NCBI GenBank assembly: GCA_964446435.1 | Contig: CAYUOS010000005.1 | Coordinates: forward strand, 1-42,831 | Reading direction: 5' to 3' | From: SLNP01 sp964446435 | GTDB lineage: Bacteria; Bacteroidota; Bacteroidia; Bacteroidales; VadinHA17 | DNA: 42,831 nt | The notes under the pieces: model-generated | Databases searched by the model: none | What the model was told of the DNA's origin: nothing | The model's input: the letters and a program-made list of their open reading frames with translations, nothing else | Shown here: positions 15,434 through 24,064 of the stretch, piece after piece | How the letters are laid out: each line of letters starts with the position of its first letter | Numbering within the stretch: the stretch's first letter is position 1 | Program-made: the position numbers and the translations under genes

Positions 15434-17017
15434 ATGAAACAGAAAAGAGAATCATACCTTGCAGCGCTTTCAGCATCAGGAGGAATACTGTCAGGCATGG
15501 CCTGGCTCCCATTCTGCCCCGGTATTGTTCTGCTCATTTCATTCATTCCCTTTTTCCTGATCGCAGATGAGCAATACCCCGACGATAACAGGTTCGGCAA
15601 CAGGCTTCCGTTTATCTTACTGCTGCCCGGATTCGTGGCATTCAATATAATTGCCATTGCATGGATCAGAATTGCAGGTACGCCATTGCTGTTAACCGCT
15701 ATTATCGCAAACTCATTTATCATGACATTCACATTCTGGATTGCCCTGATCGTGAAACACAAAGCCGGCAGGGCTGTCGGAAATGTCCCGGTAATAATCA
15801 TATGGATGGCAATGGAATATGCCACAAACAATATACCCTTGCTGTCTCCATGGCTGAACCTGGGTAATGGTCTCGCCGGCGAGCCCTCATTGGTGCAATG
15901 GTATGAATTTACAGGCGTTGCCGGCGGAACACTGTGGATACTCATTGTAAACATGTTGCTGGCAAGGGCAATAAGGCTTCTGAAAAGCGGTCAGGTATCG
16001 AATAAGGTTGTCAGTTCTCTGGTGGCAATACTCCCGATACTGATACTGCCCCCGGTGCTTTCATCGCTTTTGTTGCACCAAAGATTAAGAAACCCCGGAG
16101 AAGGTTCAACAGAGGTGGTGGTAATACAGCCAAACATTGATCCCTATACCGATAAGTTCACCATACCTTTTCATCAGCAGCTTGAACAGATTCTGGCAGA
16201 TGCCACCTCCGTAATCACCGATCAGACTGCATGGATAATAACCCCGGAAACAACAATCGATGACCCGGTGAACCTCTCTGAAACAGATTCTGATAAGTAC
16301 ATAGCAGAAATCACGAACTTCATTAACGCCAACAATGTGCCGGCATTCATACTTGGGGCTGTAACATACTCCCCGGGCCCTCCTTACAGGCTTCATAACT
16401 CCGCGCTGATGATAACTAACGAACAACAAGTGAAATCATATCATAAGTCAAAGCTGGTTCCGGGAATTGAGAGAACCCTTGGTGGCTCTAATTCGTTTCT
16501 CCAGCGGATCTTTCCCGAGCTTGGGGGAACCTCAGGGGGCTATCACGGCAAGTCATCTCCCTCACTTCTGGAAAACCCCATCGACAGTACCGTCGCAGCA
16601 CCTGTAATCTGTTTCGAATCGGCATTCGGAGACCATGTCGCAGGCTTCGTAAGGATGGGTGCAGATTTCATAGTGGTTATTACCAACGACGGATGGTGGA
16701 GAGGCACTCAGGGATATTACCAGCATCTGACCTTCAGCTCGCTGAGGGCAATCGAAAACCGAAGATACGTGGTAAGGGCAGCAAACACAGGTGTGTCTGC
16801 AATCGTCGACCCGGGGGGCAGAATTATAGACTCCCTGCCCTGGTGGGAAAAAGGAACCTTAAAACATAGTGTGGGAGTCTCCGGCAAACTGACATTCTAC
16901 ACCAAACACGGAGACTTTCTGGGAAGAACCTCTGCTACCCTGGCATTATTCTTGACGCTACTTCACCTGCTGGCATACCCTTTGAGAAAAAGAGTATCAA
17001 AAATACCAGCCCGATGA
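15434..17017 (+). CDS. lnt: Apolipoprotein N-acyltransferase
   Basis: Transfers an acyl chain to the N-terminal cysteine of lipoproteins, the last maturation step at the inner membrane. 527 residues: about six hydrophobic helices to residue 220, then a nitrilase-type domain. Catalytic triad residues are visible as Glu in IITPETTIDD near 275, Lys in YHKSKLVPGIE near 337, and Cys in APVICFESAFG near 397; VITNDGWWRGTQGYYQH follows as expected. The many lipoproteins in this window (4062, 12694, 17074, 25380) are its likely clients. Confidence 0.95.
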   Translation: MKQKRESYLAALSASGGILSGMAWLPFCPGIVLLISFIPFFLIADEQYPDDNRFGNRLPFILLLPGFVAFNIIAIAWIRIAGTPLLLTAIIANSFIMTFTFWIALIVKHKAGRAVGNVPVIIIWMAMEYATNNIPLLSPWLNLGNGLAGEPSLVQWYEFTGVAGGTLWILIVNMLLARAIRLLKSGQVSNKVVSSLVAILPILILPPVLSSLLLHQRLRNPGEGSTEVVVIQPNIDPYTDKFTIPFHQQLEQILADATSVITDQTAWIITPETTIDDPVNLSETDSDKYIAEITNFINANNVPAFILGAVTYSPGPPYRLHNSALMITNEQQVKSYHKSKLVPGIERTLGGSNSFLQRIFPELGGTSGGYHGKSSPSLLENPIDSTVAAPVICFESAFGDHVAGFVRMGADFIVVITNDGWWRGTQGYYQHLTFSSLRAIENRRYVVRAANTGVSAIVDPGGRIIDSLPWWEKGTLKHSVGVSGKLTFYTKHGDFLGRTSATLALFLTLLHLLAYPLRKRVSKIPAR

Positions 17018-17073
17018 TGCAACACAGTTCTAATTCCAAAGTCCTTACTCAATAAAACAAAATCTTTATCACA

Positions 17074-17853
17074 ATGAAGAGTATCATTTTAACATTAGTC
17101 GCATTCGTTATTGCAATGACGTCATGCATTCCGCTCGTCGATTGCGTGCATGGCAACGGCACGAAGGTCACCGAAAAAAGAATACCGGCAACGTTCACCA
17201 CGATCGTCAATTCGACTGCGATTGACATTGTCTTCAATGAAAGAGACACTTTCGGGATAATTCTTGAGATCGAAGAAAACCTGTTGCCCTATATTGTCAC
17301 GGAAGTCACTGGTAATTCTCTTGAGATCAGAAATAAAAGGGGGTATGGCTGCATAAGGTTTACAAGAGATCCCGTTATCCGCATCTCAGCTCCCTTCCTT
17401 AACGGAATAACCCTGTCGGGGTCAGGTAATCTTGAGGCAGACAGACTCGAAGATTCAGAGGTTGCCATGCGGATTTCCGGGTCAGGTAATATCGTCGTTG
17501 ATCATGTTATTGCCGATTACTCACAGGCAAGGATCACAGGGTCGGGTGACCTCACTGTCAGAAATCTCAATTGCATTGATTTAGAGTCAGTCGTCTCAGG
17601 CTCCGGAGATGTGAATATAACAGGAAAGGGAACCTCCGGTTCTTTCAGAATAACCGGCAGCGGAAATCTCTATGCAAGGGAGTTTGAAATTCAGAATTCA
17701 TCAGCAACTATCTCAGGATCAGGAAACCTTTATACATGGACTACAGGTATGCTGAATGCCGGAATTAGTGGTAGCGGCAACATCTACTTCAAAGGAGACC
17801 CGCAGATTATTTCAAACATTACCGGATCGGGAAGAATAATAAAGTTCAAGTAA
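17074..17853 (+). CDS. Head-GIN domain (DUF2807) lipoprotein
   Basis: 259 residues with a lipobox (VIAMTSC-IPL) and a single beta-helical GIN domain of the putative auto-transporter adhesin-head family. The region from about residue 115 repeats [IV]-[ST]-G-S-G-[ND]-[LI] about every 20 residues (TLSGSGNLE, RISGSGNIV, RITGSGDLT, VVSGSGDVN, RITGSGNLY, TISGSGNLY, GISGSGNIY, NITGSGRI), a ladder of turns of a right-handed beta-helix. Function unknown; probably periplasmic or surface exposed. It begins a group with two barrel-like proteins. Confidence 0.85.
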   Translation: MKSIILTLVAFVIAMTSCIPLVDCVHGNGTKVTEKRIPATFTTIVNSTAIDIVFNERDTFGIILEIEENLLPYIVTEVTGNSLEIRNKRGYGCIRFTRDPVIRISAPFLNGITLSGSGNLEADRLEDSEVAMRISGSGNIVVDHVIADYSQARITGSGDLTVRNLNCIDLESVVSGSGDVNITGKGTSGSFRITGSGNLYAREFEIQNSSATISGSGNLYTWTTGMLNAGISGSGNIYFKGDPQIISNITGSGRIIKFK

Positions 17854-17873
17854 CCCTGGAATCAAAAAAAATA

Positions 17874-18386
17874 ATGAAGAAGATTATCACACTTTCAATA
17901 ATGCTGGCAGCATTTTGCTACGCGACAGCTGATGGCCAGTACCATTACAAACAGGCAGGGGTGAGGTCGGGGCTGTCAGGGGGTATCTTCATGCAATACT
18001 CACATAACACCCGGCCAGTTGAAACATCTCTAATGGGAATGGTAGGTTTCAGAAAAAACGGAATTCAGTTTACAGCGATGAAAATTACTTACGAAACCAC
18101 CCTCTCGGAAATCTCCGATGACCTTTGGTTCACATGGGGATATGGTGGTCATGGTGGATTCATTTACACTGACAGACTGAATCAGTTTGGCGAACCTTAT
18201 TATTTCCGTGCAGAGAGGTTCTGCCCTCTCATCGGGATAGATGGTTGGGCAGGTCTCGAATACCGGTTTGGAACAATTCCGCTCTCGATCGGGCTAAATG
18301 TGATGCCCTGGTTTGAAATAGTGTTTCCTTCATTTATCTCATTCTTCCCGGTAGATGTAGGCATTTCAATAGCCTATAGGTTCTAA
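17874..18386 (+). CDS. Small putative outer-membrane beta-barrel protein
   Basis: 170 residues with a signal peptide (KKIITLSIMLAAFCYATADGQ). The mature part is rich in aromatic and glycine residues with alternating hydrophobic strands and ends in AYRF, a terminal aromatic typical of outer-membrane barrels. No named family recognised. Starts 20 bases after the GIN-domain gene, so likely in the same transcript. Confidence 0.6.
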   Translation: MKKIITLSIMLAAFCYATADGQYHYKQAGVRSGLSGGIFMQYSHNTRPVETSLMGMVGFRKNGIQFTAMKITYETTLSEISDDLWFTWGYGGHGGFIYTDRLNQFGEPYYFRAERFCPLIGIDGWAGLEYRFGTIPLSIGLNVMPWFEIVFPSFISFFPVDVGISIAYRF

Positions 18387-18479
18387 ACGATTGACTTGAT
18401 ACAAATAACCATATTTCACATCAAAACAACTACCCAACGTTGTAACAGAATGATTAATAAAACTTTAAACAAACCAGCA

Positions 18480-19124
18480 ATGAATAGAATAGCTTTCTTG
18501 GCAATTACCCTCGTAGTTTCAGCATTAACAATAAAAGGACAGGAAACGGGTTTCGAGTATTATAAGGACAGGGATATCAGAACCCTTACAGGCAGGAATC
18601 GCCAGGGTGGCGCATATCTGGGCCTGACAACCGGCTTCTCGGTAATTGACAATAAATATGCCCTCCTGGCTGGCGGGAGACTCTCATGGATCGCAAACCA
18701 GGCTCTCGCCGTTGGAATTGGAGGCACTGCATTCATAAACGAATTTCACTACGAACCATCACTAGACAAGGACGTTTTCCTTACAGGAGCTTACGGAGGA
18801 ATTTATCTCGAACCAATACTTCTGCCAAGGGCCCCTGTACACCTATCCTTTCCTGTACTTCTGGGAGCCGGAGGTATCTCCTATATTACGAGGGACAATG
18901 ATTATCCAGGCAGCAACTTCATTGAAGAGTCAATACCATTTCTGCTGGTTGAACCTGCTGCCGAAATAGAACTGAATGTGACCAGATTTTTCAGGCTTGC
19001 CTTTGGAGCATCATACCGATACCCCGTTCCATTTAATATCGGAACAACAGGGGCCGGATTCATTGATGTATCATCGCTCAGAGGCTGGAGCTATATATTA
19101 TCAATGAAGTTCGGTAAGTTTTGA
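18480..19124 (+). CDS. Putative outer-membrane beta-barrel protein
   Basis: 214 residues from the ATG at 18480, chosen because it gives a good signal peptide (NRIAFLAITLVVSALTIKGQ); in-frame ATGs at 18396 and 18450 place charged residues in front. Amphipathic strands with GG/aromatic turns and a C-terminal KFGKF suggest an eight-strand-like barrel. No named family recognised. Its final 24 bases overlap the 3' end of the convergent dsbD-like gene. Confidence 0.6.
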   Translation: MNRIAFLAITLVVSALTIKGQETGFEYYKDRDIRTLTGRNRQGGAYLGLTTGFSVIDNKYALLAGGRLSWIANQALAVGIGGTAFINEFHYEPSLDKDVFLTGAYGGIYLEPILLPRAPVHLSFPVLLGAGGISYITRDNDYPGSNFIEESIPFLLVEPAAEIELNVTRFFRLAFGASYRYPVPFNIGTTGAGFIDVSSLRGWSYILSMKFGKF

Positions 19125-21077
19125 TTTGTTGTAGCCTTCATCAAGCCACTCAATATAGGCTTTGATGTCAAGGTTGTGCTGGCGGGGTTCATTCAGCTGA
19201 TTGCCCTTACTGTCAGTTATCACGTAAAGCGGCAGGGCATTGGTCTTGAATTTCGATATCTCGATATCTTCATTTATCCTGCCTATTGTCTTCTTGACCC
19301 TCCCGTCAATTGCTGATGTTATCCACTCTGACTCAGGTAGCTGGGTGCGATCATCAACATACAGGGCCACCACAACGAAGTTCTCACGCAACCGCTTCAG
19401 AACCTCCCGATCACCCCAAACCTTTTCAGCCATCTCCTTACAATTGCTGCAGGCATGACCGGTGAAGTAGAGCAGGACGGGCTTGCCCAGTTCATCCGCA
19501 CATGACAATCCCTGGTTATACTCAAAATACCCTCTCAAACCATGAGGCAGATCGAGGAAATCACCATACTTCGGCACTGCACAATCACTACCTGAGGAGA
19601 ACACCGGTACAGTTGCAATACCAGCCGTTCCACCTGAATTGAATTGTGCCGCTCCTATCATCCTTTCAAGGTTGAATGTCGACTTCTGCCGCGATGGCAG
19701 CAATCCTGACAGACCCTTCAGGGGCGCTCCGAACAATCCGGGTATCAGGTATACAACGAATGTGAATACGGCAATTACAATGAACAGCCTGAATACTCCT
19801 ACATGTTTAACCTCCGAGTCATGCGCAAACCTTATCTTGCCAAGCAGGTAGAAACCCATGAGGGAGAAAAGTACTATCCAGATGGCAATGAAGATATCCC
19901 TGTTAAGTATACCAATCCTGTAAATATCGTCAATTGTAGATATGAATTTCAGGCTGAAGGCAAGCAACACAAAGCCCAATACAACCTTAACCGAATTGAG
20001 CCAGCCACCCGACTTGGGCACCTTATCAAGATATGATGGGAAGAGTGCGAAAAGAGTAAATGGCAGTGCAAACGCAAGGCCGAAACCGAACATTCCTATA
20101 GTCGGTCTCAAAACATCACCGGTTGCTGCCTCAACCAGTAGTGCTCCAACAATCGGACCTGTGCATGAGAATGATACAAGTACCGTGGTTAAAGCCAGGA
20201 AAAATGCTGCTACCAGTCCTCCCCTGTCGACCTTCGAATCGGCACTGCTCACCCACTTGTTCGGCAGCATTATTTCAAATGCCCCGAAGAATGAAATTGC
20301 AAACACTATAAAGAGAACAGAGAATATCAGGTTCGGTATCCAGTGTGTACTCAGGGCATTTGCAAAGCCGGCTCCCGCACTTGTAAGTGACACGATTATA
20401 CCGAGAGATGAATAGATAAGCGTTATTGACAACCCGAAAATCAGGGCACTTAGTATCGCTTTCGACCTGCTTCCCGTACTACGTGAGAAGAATGCCACCG
20501 TCATTGGTATCATCGGAAATACACAGGGGGTAAGCACCCCGAGGAACCCCATCATCAGTGAAAAGACAAAAAAACCAAACATGCCCCTGCCAGAACCTCC
20601 TGCATCTGCAGAGACTGATCCCGATGAAGCCGATATCTTTATTGCAAACTCCTTGTCCTGAGGTGGCGAACAGCGATAGTCGTCACAAGCCATGTAGGTT
20701 ACATATCCCTGTACTAAGAATTCCGGTGCATTGCCCCTGATTCTCTGCCTGAATTCAACCTCGTTGCTGAACCATGAAATGTCCATCTTGAATGCCTCGT
20801 CAAACACATCCTCACGTTCTCCCTTCTCGTAGACCTCTCCAACAAGAGTATAATCAGACGATGCTTCGAAGTGAACTGATGTCGGAATAGGCCCCCCTTC
20901 AGGAAGATTCATTGCATAGATATGTGACTTCTCCTCTACAATAGCCCTGAGAACAATCTCATATTCACCCTTGCCCTTGTCCTCCCAATAGAACTCCCAC
21001 GATACCGGATCATATATCTGCCCGAACAACGGAAGTGCATACAGTACAACCAGTATTGAGATAAGATGCTTCTTCAT
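19101..21077 (-). CDS. Thiol:disulfide interchange protein DsbD family
   Basis: Carries electrons from cytoplasmic thioredoxin across the inner membrane to periplasmic thiol proteins. 658 residues in the full three-part DsbD layout: signal peptide and N-terminal domain with the Cys pair in YMACDDYRCSPP (near residue 130); eight-helix membrane domain with its Cys in GVLTPCVFPMIPM (near 182) and FSCTGPIVGA (near 305); and a C-terminal thioredoxin domain with CxxC in YFTGHACSNCKEMAEKVW (near 540). All redox cysteines are present. Confidence 0.9.
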   Translation of the reverse strand: MKKHLISILVVLYALPLFGQIYDPVSWEFYWEDKGKGEYEIVLRAIVEEKSHIYAMNLPEGGPIPTSVHFEASSDYTLVGEVYEKGEREDVFDEAFKMDISWFSNEVEFRQRIRGNAPEFLVQGYVTYMACDDYRCSPPQDKEFAIKISASSGSVSADAGGSGRGMFGFFVFSLMMGFLGVLTPCVFPMIPMTVAFFSRSTGSRSKAILSALIFGLSITLIYSSLGIIVSLTSAGAGFANALSTHWIPNLIFSVLFIVFAISFFGAFEIMLPNKWVSSADSKVDRGGLVAAFFLALTTVLVSFSCTGPIVGALLVEAATGDVLRPTIGMFGFGLAFALPFTLFALFPSYLDKVPKSGGWLNSVKVVLGFVLLAFSLKFISTIDDIYRIGILNRDIFIAIWIVLFSLMGFYLLGKIRFAHDSEVKHVGVFRLFIVIAVFTFVVYLIPGLFGAPLKGLSGLLPSRQKSTFNLERMIGAAQFNSGGTAGIATVPVFSSGSDCAVPKYGDFLDLPHGLRGYFEYNQGLSCADELGKPVLLYFTGHACSNCKEMAEKVWGDREVLKRLRENFVVVALYVDDRTQLPESEWITSAIDGRVKKTIGRINEDIEISKFKTNALPLYVITDSKGNQLNEPRQHNLDIKAYIEWLDEGYNKSKLTELH

Positions 21078-21136
21078 AACTGATCAATCGTTTTGATGGC
21101 AGAAACAGTCTGCCGGTTATCATTAATTCTTATTAT

Positions 21137-21166
21137 ATGAACAGATGCGGTGGCTGTTCTGTTCAT
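21137..21166 (-). terminator. Weak inverted repeat at the end of the RNase G gene
   Basis: ATGAACAG (21137-21144) and CTGTTCAT (21159-21166) pair across a 14-base loop overlapping the RNase G stop codon; the following minus-strand sequence is A/T-rich but not a T run. A second small hairpin (GGCAGA/TCTGCC, 21098-21114) lies between this and dsbD. Possible weak terminator or processing site. Confidence 0.3.
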
Positions 21167-22719
21167 CCCAGGTCAATTTCGTTCTCGAAACTGTCAAAAA
21201 AGTGGTATTCCAGCATATGATAAGAGGGCACGGCAACCACCTTAAGTCTTACCTTATACCTTCCACCCCATCTTGTAGCCAGCGATATAAAGCCCTTTTT
21301 CAGGTAAGCTGCCACAAAGGGATGCACTTTAAGCACAATCATCCTGGTCTTCACCTTGGCAACTATCTCTTCAAGCCTCTTCTCAATATCATCGGTAAAC
21401 AGAATGGTTGATCCTACCTCACCCTTTCCCAGACAGACAGGACATTTCTCATCTGTAATAATGGTCATCTCAGGTCTCACCCGCTGCCTGGTTATCTGAA
21501 GCAGACCATATTTCGATAGTGGAAGGATATTGTGCTTTGTACGGTCTGACGCCATCACCTCCTTCATCTTATCGAAAAGGAGTTGCCTGTGCTCTGCCGA
21601 CTGCATGTCAATAAAGTCAACAACAATTATACCTCCCATGTCACGAAGCCTGAGCTGCCTTGCAATTTCAGCTGCAGCCTCAAGATTAACCTGCAGTGCA
21701 TTTGACTCCTGGTCGGTTGCGCTGCGAGATCGGTTTCCGCTGTTAACATCAATAACATGGAGCGCCTCTGTATGCTCTATTATAAGGTACGCTCCGTGCC
21801 TGATCGACACTGTCCTTCCAAAAAGTGCCTTTATCTGTTTCGTTACCCCGAAATGATCAAAAATCGGTAGTGAGCCCTGATAATACTTGACTATCTTCTC
21901 CTTCTCAGGAGCGATGTCGCGGATATACCTTCTGATCTCGTCAGCAAAAGCCTCGTCATTTATCTGAATGCTGTTGAAGGTAACATTAAGCATATCACGA
22001 ATAAATGTCGTTGCCCTGTTCAGCTCTCCAATCAGCAGCTTTGGTGATTTGATATCCTTCCTGATAGCATAAAATGCCGACTCCCACCTCCTGACCAACT
22101 CCCTAAGCTCGGCATCAAGCGAGGCAACCTTCTTGCCTTCTGCCACGGTACGTACAATAACACCATAGTTCTTTGGCTTGATGCTCTGTATCAGGGTCTT
22201 TAACCTGCTCCTTTCATCCTGGCTCTCAATTTTCGAAGAGACTGAAACCTTATCGGAGAATGGAATGAGAACCAGGTTCCTCCCCGCAATCGAGATCTCC
22301 GACGACAGCCTCGGCCCCTTCGTGGAAATTGGCTCCTTCGTAACCTGTACGATAACTGTCTGACCCGCGGTAAGAACATCCTGAATCTTCCCCTCCTTGT
22401 CAATGTCAGGCTCAAGCTTCAGCTTATGCACCGGAGGAATTCTGCCACGCTTCTGAACAGCTGACAGGTAGTATCTCTGTAGCGATCGAAGCTGAGCCCC
22501 GAGATCAAGGTAGTGCAGAAAAGCGTCACGCTCAAAACCGACATTGATAAAGGCGGCATTCAATCCGGGCATTATCTTCTTAACCTTACCGAGGTAAATA
22601 TCCCCGACAGAAAACTGAATCGTCCTCTTCTCCTTGTTTAATTCAATTAACTGCTTTTCCTCGAGTAACGCTATCGTGACATCATTCTCATTTACATCAA
22701 TTATCAGATCCTTACTCAC
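21163..22719 (-). CDS. rng: Ribonuclease G/E family endonuclease
   Basis: Single-strand-specific endoribonuclease for rRNA maturation and mRNA decay. 518 residues: S1 domain (FSVGDIYLGKVKKIMPGLNA and FVNVGFE-like INVGFERDAFLH) at the N-terminus, then the DNase I-like catalytic core with metal Asp residues in HVIDVNSGNRS (near 322) and VVDFIDM (near 365), and the zinc-link CPVC near residue 425. There is no RNase E scaffold tail. It starts with GTG at 22719. Upstream lie the 30-residue basic protein and HU in the same direction, with a strong hairpin between. Confidence 0.92.
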   Translation of the reverse strand: MSKDLIIDVNENDVTIALLEEKQLIELNKEKRTIQFSVGDIYLGKVKKIMPGLNAAFINVGFERDAFLHYLDLGAQLRSLQRYYLSAVQKRGRIPPVHKLKLEPDIDKEGKIQDVLTAGQTVIVQVTKEPISTKGPRLSSEISIAGRNLVLIPFSDKVSVSSKIESQDERSRLKTLIQSIKPKNYGVIVRTVAEGKKVASLDAELRELVRRWESAFYAIRKDIKSPKLLIGELNRATTFIRDMLNVTFNSIQINDEAFADEIRRYIRDIAPEKEKIVKYYQGSLPIFDHFGVTKQIKALFGRTVSIRHGAYLIIEHTEALHVIDVNSGNRSRSATDQESNALQVNLEAAAEIARQLRLRDMGGIIVVDFIDMQSAEHRQLLFDKMKEVMASDRTKHNILPLSKYGLLQITRQRVRPEMTIITDEKCPVCLGKGEVGSTILFTDDIEKRLEEIVAKVKTRMIVLKVHPFVAAYLKKGFISLATRWGGRYKVRLKVVAVPSYHMLEYHFFDSFENEIDLG

Positions 22720-22760
22720 ATCCGAAAATATTTCTTTCTAATTCAGTTCTATAATACAAC

Positions 22761-22790
22761 AAACCTAAAGACTTGAAGGTCTTTAGGTTT
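22761..22790. terminator. Perfect 12-bp hairpin between the mini-protein gene and rng
   Basis: AAACCTAAAGAC (22761-22772) pairs perfectly with GTCTTTAGGTTT (22779-22790) over a 6-base loop. On the minus strand it lies 31 bases after the mini-protein stop and 41 bases before the rng GTG. There is only a short T-containing run (GTTTGTTG) after it, so it could be a leaky terminator, an RNA-stability element, or an RNase G target controlling rng. Confidence 0.65.
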
Positions 22791-22820
22791 TGTGTTGTAG
22801 TGATTTAACCACATCGGCGC

Positions 22821-22913
22821 TTATTTCTTCTTCTTGTGTCTGTTCTTCCGAAGCCTCTTCTTGCGCTTATGGGTGGCCATCTTATGTCTTTTTCTCTTCT
22901 TTCCGCTTGGCAT
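22821..22913 (-). CDS. 30-residue basic AURKAIP1/COX24-type protein (bS22-like)
   Basis: ATG at 22913 and TAA at 22821-22823 encode MPSGKKRKRHKMATHKRKKR then LRKNRHKKKK. More than half of the residues are Lys, Arg or His. This is the highly conserved Bacteroidetes mini-protein usually annotated as AURKAIP1/COX24 domain-containing; relatives in actinobacteria (bS22) and mitochondria (mS38) are small-subunit ribosomal proteins, so a ribosomal role is a sound inference. It sits 5 bases after the HU stop, almost certainly in the HU transcript. Too short for usual length cut-offs. Confidence 0.88.
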   Translation of the reverse strand: MPSGKKRKRHKMATHKRKKRLRKNRHKKKK

Positions 22914-22918
22914 ATCGT

Positions 22919-23206
22919 TTACTTCTTAACTTTGTCCTTAACCTTGTTGATGAAAGTTTTTGCCGGTTTAAATGCCGGTATATTGTGTGCAGGAATGATT
23001 ATCGTTGTGTTCTTGGAAATATTCCTGGCTGTTTTCTTTGCCCTTTTCTTAACGATAAAACTTCCGAAGCCCCTTAGGTACACATTGTTACCTGCTATCA
23101 TGGCGTCTTTCACGGTCTCCATAAAGGCTTCTACAGTTTTCTGTACAGCAACCTTCTCAATACCAGTGTTCTTGGCAATCTCATTAACGATGTCTGCTTT
23201 AGTCAT
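22919..23206 (-). CDS. HU-family DNA-binding protein
   Basis: 95-residue HU/IHF-type nucleoid protein. N-terminal helices TKADIVNEIAKNTG and the beta-arm region LRGFGSFIVKKRAKKTARN (near residue 44) followed by IPAHNIPAFKPAKTFINKVK are canonical, including the arm proline (IIIPAHN). Slightly lysine-enriched C-terminus. The mini-protein gene follows by 5 bases. Confidence 0.95.
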   Translation of the reverse strand: MTKADIVNEIAKNTGIEKVAVQKTVEAFMETVKDAMIAGNNVYLRGFGSFIVKKRAKKTARNISKNTTIIIPAHNIPAFKPAKTFINKVKDKVKK

Positions 23207-23261
23207 TTTGTGATGATTTTAGAAATTTGACAATATATCGTACTCTCAGTTTTCAACTGTG

Positions 23262-23269
23262 CAAATATA
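23262..23269 (-). promoter_or_regulatory. -7 box of the HU gene
   Basis: TATATTTG on the minus strand, perfect TAnnTTTG; predicted start near 23255, about 49 bases before the HU ATG. The -33 position reads AATG and is poor. Confidence 0.5.
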
Positions 23270-23445
23270 AAATATTATTTCATCATAACATTATCGTTAT
23301 CACTTTTTTATTTTTTTCAAAATCCATTATTTCACTGCAAAACAATGATATAGAAAACAGGTCTTTCAACCGGAATGATGACAGCCCGTCAACTGCCTCT
23401 GTCATTGGCTTGTTTATGAGTGACTTATATTGCTGAGTCAGGACT

Positions 23446-23476
23446 GTTGTCATGAAGTTATTTTTTTTTACCTTTA
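23446..23476 (+). promoter_or_regulatory. Promoter of the ssb-gld operon, with T9 tract in the spacer
   Basis: GTTG at 23446-23449, N19, TACCTTTA at 23469-23476, near-consensus. The spacer ends in a run of nine Ts (23461-23469). Start expected near 23483, about 30 bases before the ssb ATG at 23514. Confidence 0.5.
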
Positions 23477-23513
23477 CACTCTCTGTTGTCAAACACATTT
23501 TAAACCTAATTAT

Positions 23514-24041
23514 ATGTCTGTCAATAAAGTAATACTTGTCGGAAATGTGGGTAAGGACCCCGAAGTAAGATACCTGGAGAAGGGCGTGGGAGTAGCCAGG
23601 TTTCCCCTTGCAACCAGTGAAACCTATAAAGGCAGGGATGGGGAAAAGGTAACTGCAACCGAATGGCATAATATCGTTCTGTGGAGAGGCCTTGCCGAAA
23701 TTGCAGAAAAATATGTCAGGAAGGGGAGCCAGCTTTACATTGAGGGTAAGATCAGAACCAGGTCATACGATGACAAGGATGGCAACAAAAGGTATATGAC
23801 CGAAATTGTGGCCGACCAGATGCAGATGATAGGCAAAAAATCAGACACCACCGGTGACGACACCGGCGAAAGGCAACCAGGCAGTGCATCGGCACCATCA
23901 CGGGAGGAGAAACCAAATGCCTCTTTCAACAGGAAAGAGTCAGGCAACCAATATAATGGCGACTTCGCATCTTCAGGCGAAGTATCAGACGACACTTTCG
24001 ATGCAGCAGGGGCTTCAGGCGATGACGACCTTCCGTTCTAG
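23514..24041 (+). CDS. ssb: Single-stranded DNA-binding protein
   Basis: Binds single-stranded DNA in replication and repair. From the ATG at 23514 (the in-frame ATG at 23430 lies upstream of the predicted promoter) the protein is 175 residues: OB fold with SVNKVILVGNVGKDPEVRYL, FPLATSETYKGRDGEKVTAT, WHNIVLWRGLAEIAEKYVRK and YIEGKIRTRSYDDKDGNKRY, then a disordered Gly/Ser/Asp-rich linker and the partner-binding acidic tip DDDLPF. First gene of a five-gene run with gldE 23 bases downstream. Confidence 0.95.
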   Translation: MSVNKVILVGNVGKDPEVRYLEKGVGVARFPLATSETYKGRDGEKVTATEWHNIVLWRGLAEIAEKYVRKGSQLYIEGKIRTRSYDDKDGNKRYMTEIVADQMQMIGKKSDTTGDDTGERQPGSASAPSREEKPNASFNRKESGNQYNGDFASSGEVSDDTFDAAGASGDDDLPF

Positions 24042-24064
24042 ATCATTATCAAAACTATTGTGTA

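Larger units (their letters stand above)
23207..23513. other. Divergent HU/ssb intergenic region
   Basis: 306 bases with no gene. For HU there is a -7 box TATATTTG on the minus strand (complement of 23262-23269). For ssb there is GTTG ending at 23449, 19 bases, then TACCTTTA at 23469-23476. The middle is A/T-rich with no hairpin or repeat I can support. In other Bacteroidetes a mutY gene, as I recall, often lies here; it is absent. Confidence 0.6.

Noticed and set aside
19942..20415. 157-residue plus-strand frame opposite dsbD
   Set aside because: Antisense shadow of a well-supported DsbD; composition is low-complexity with no recognisable motif.
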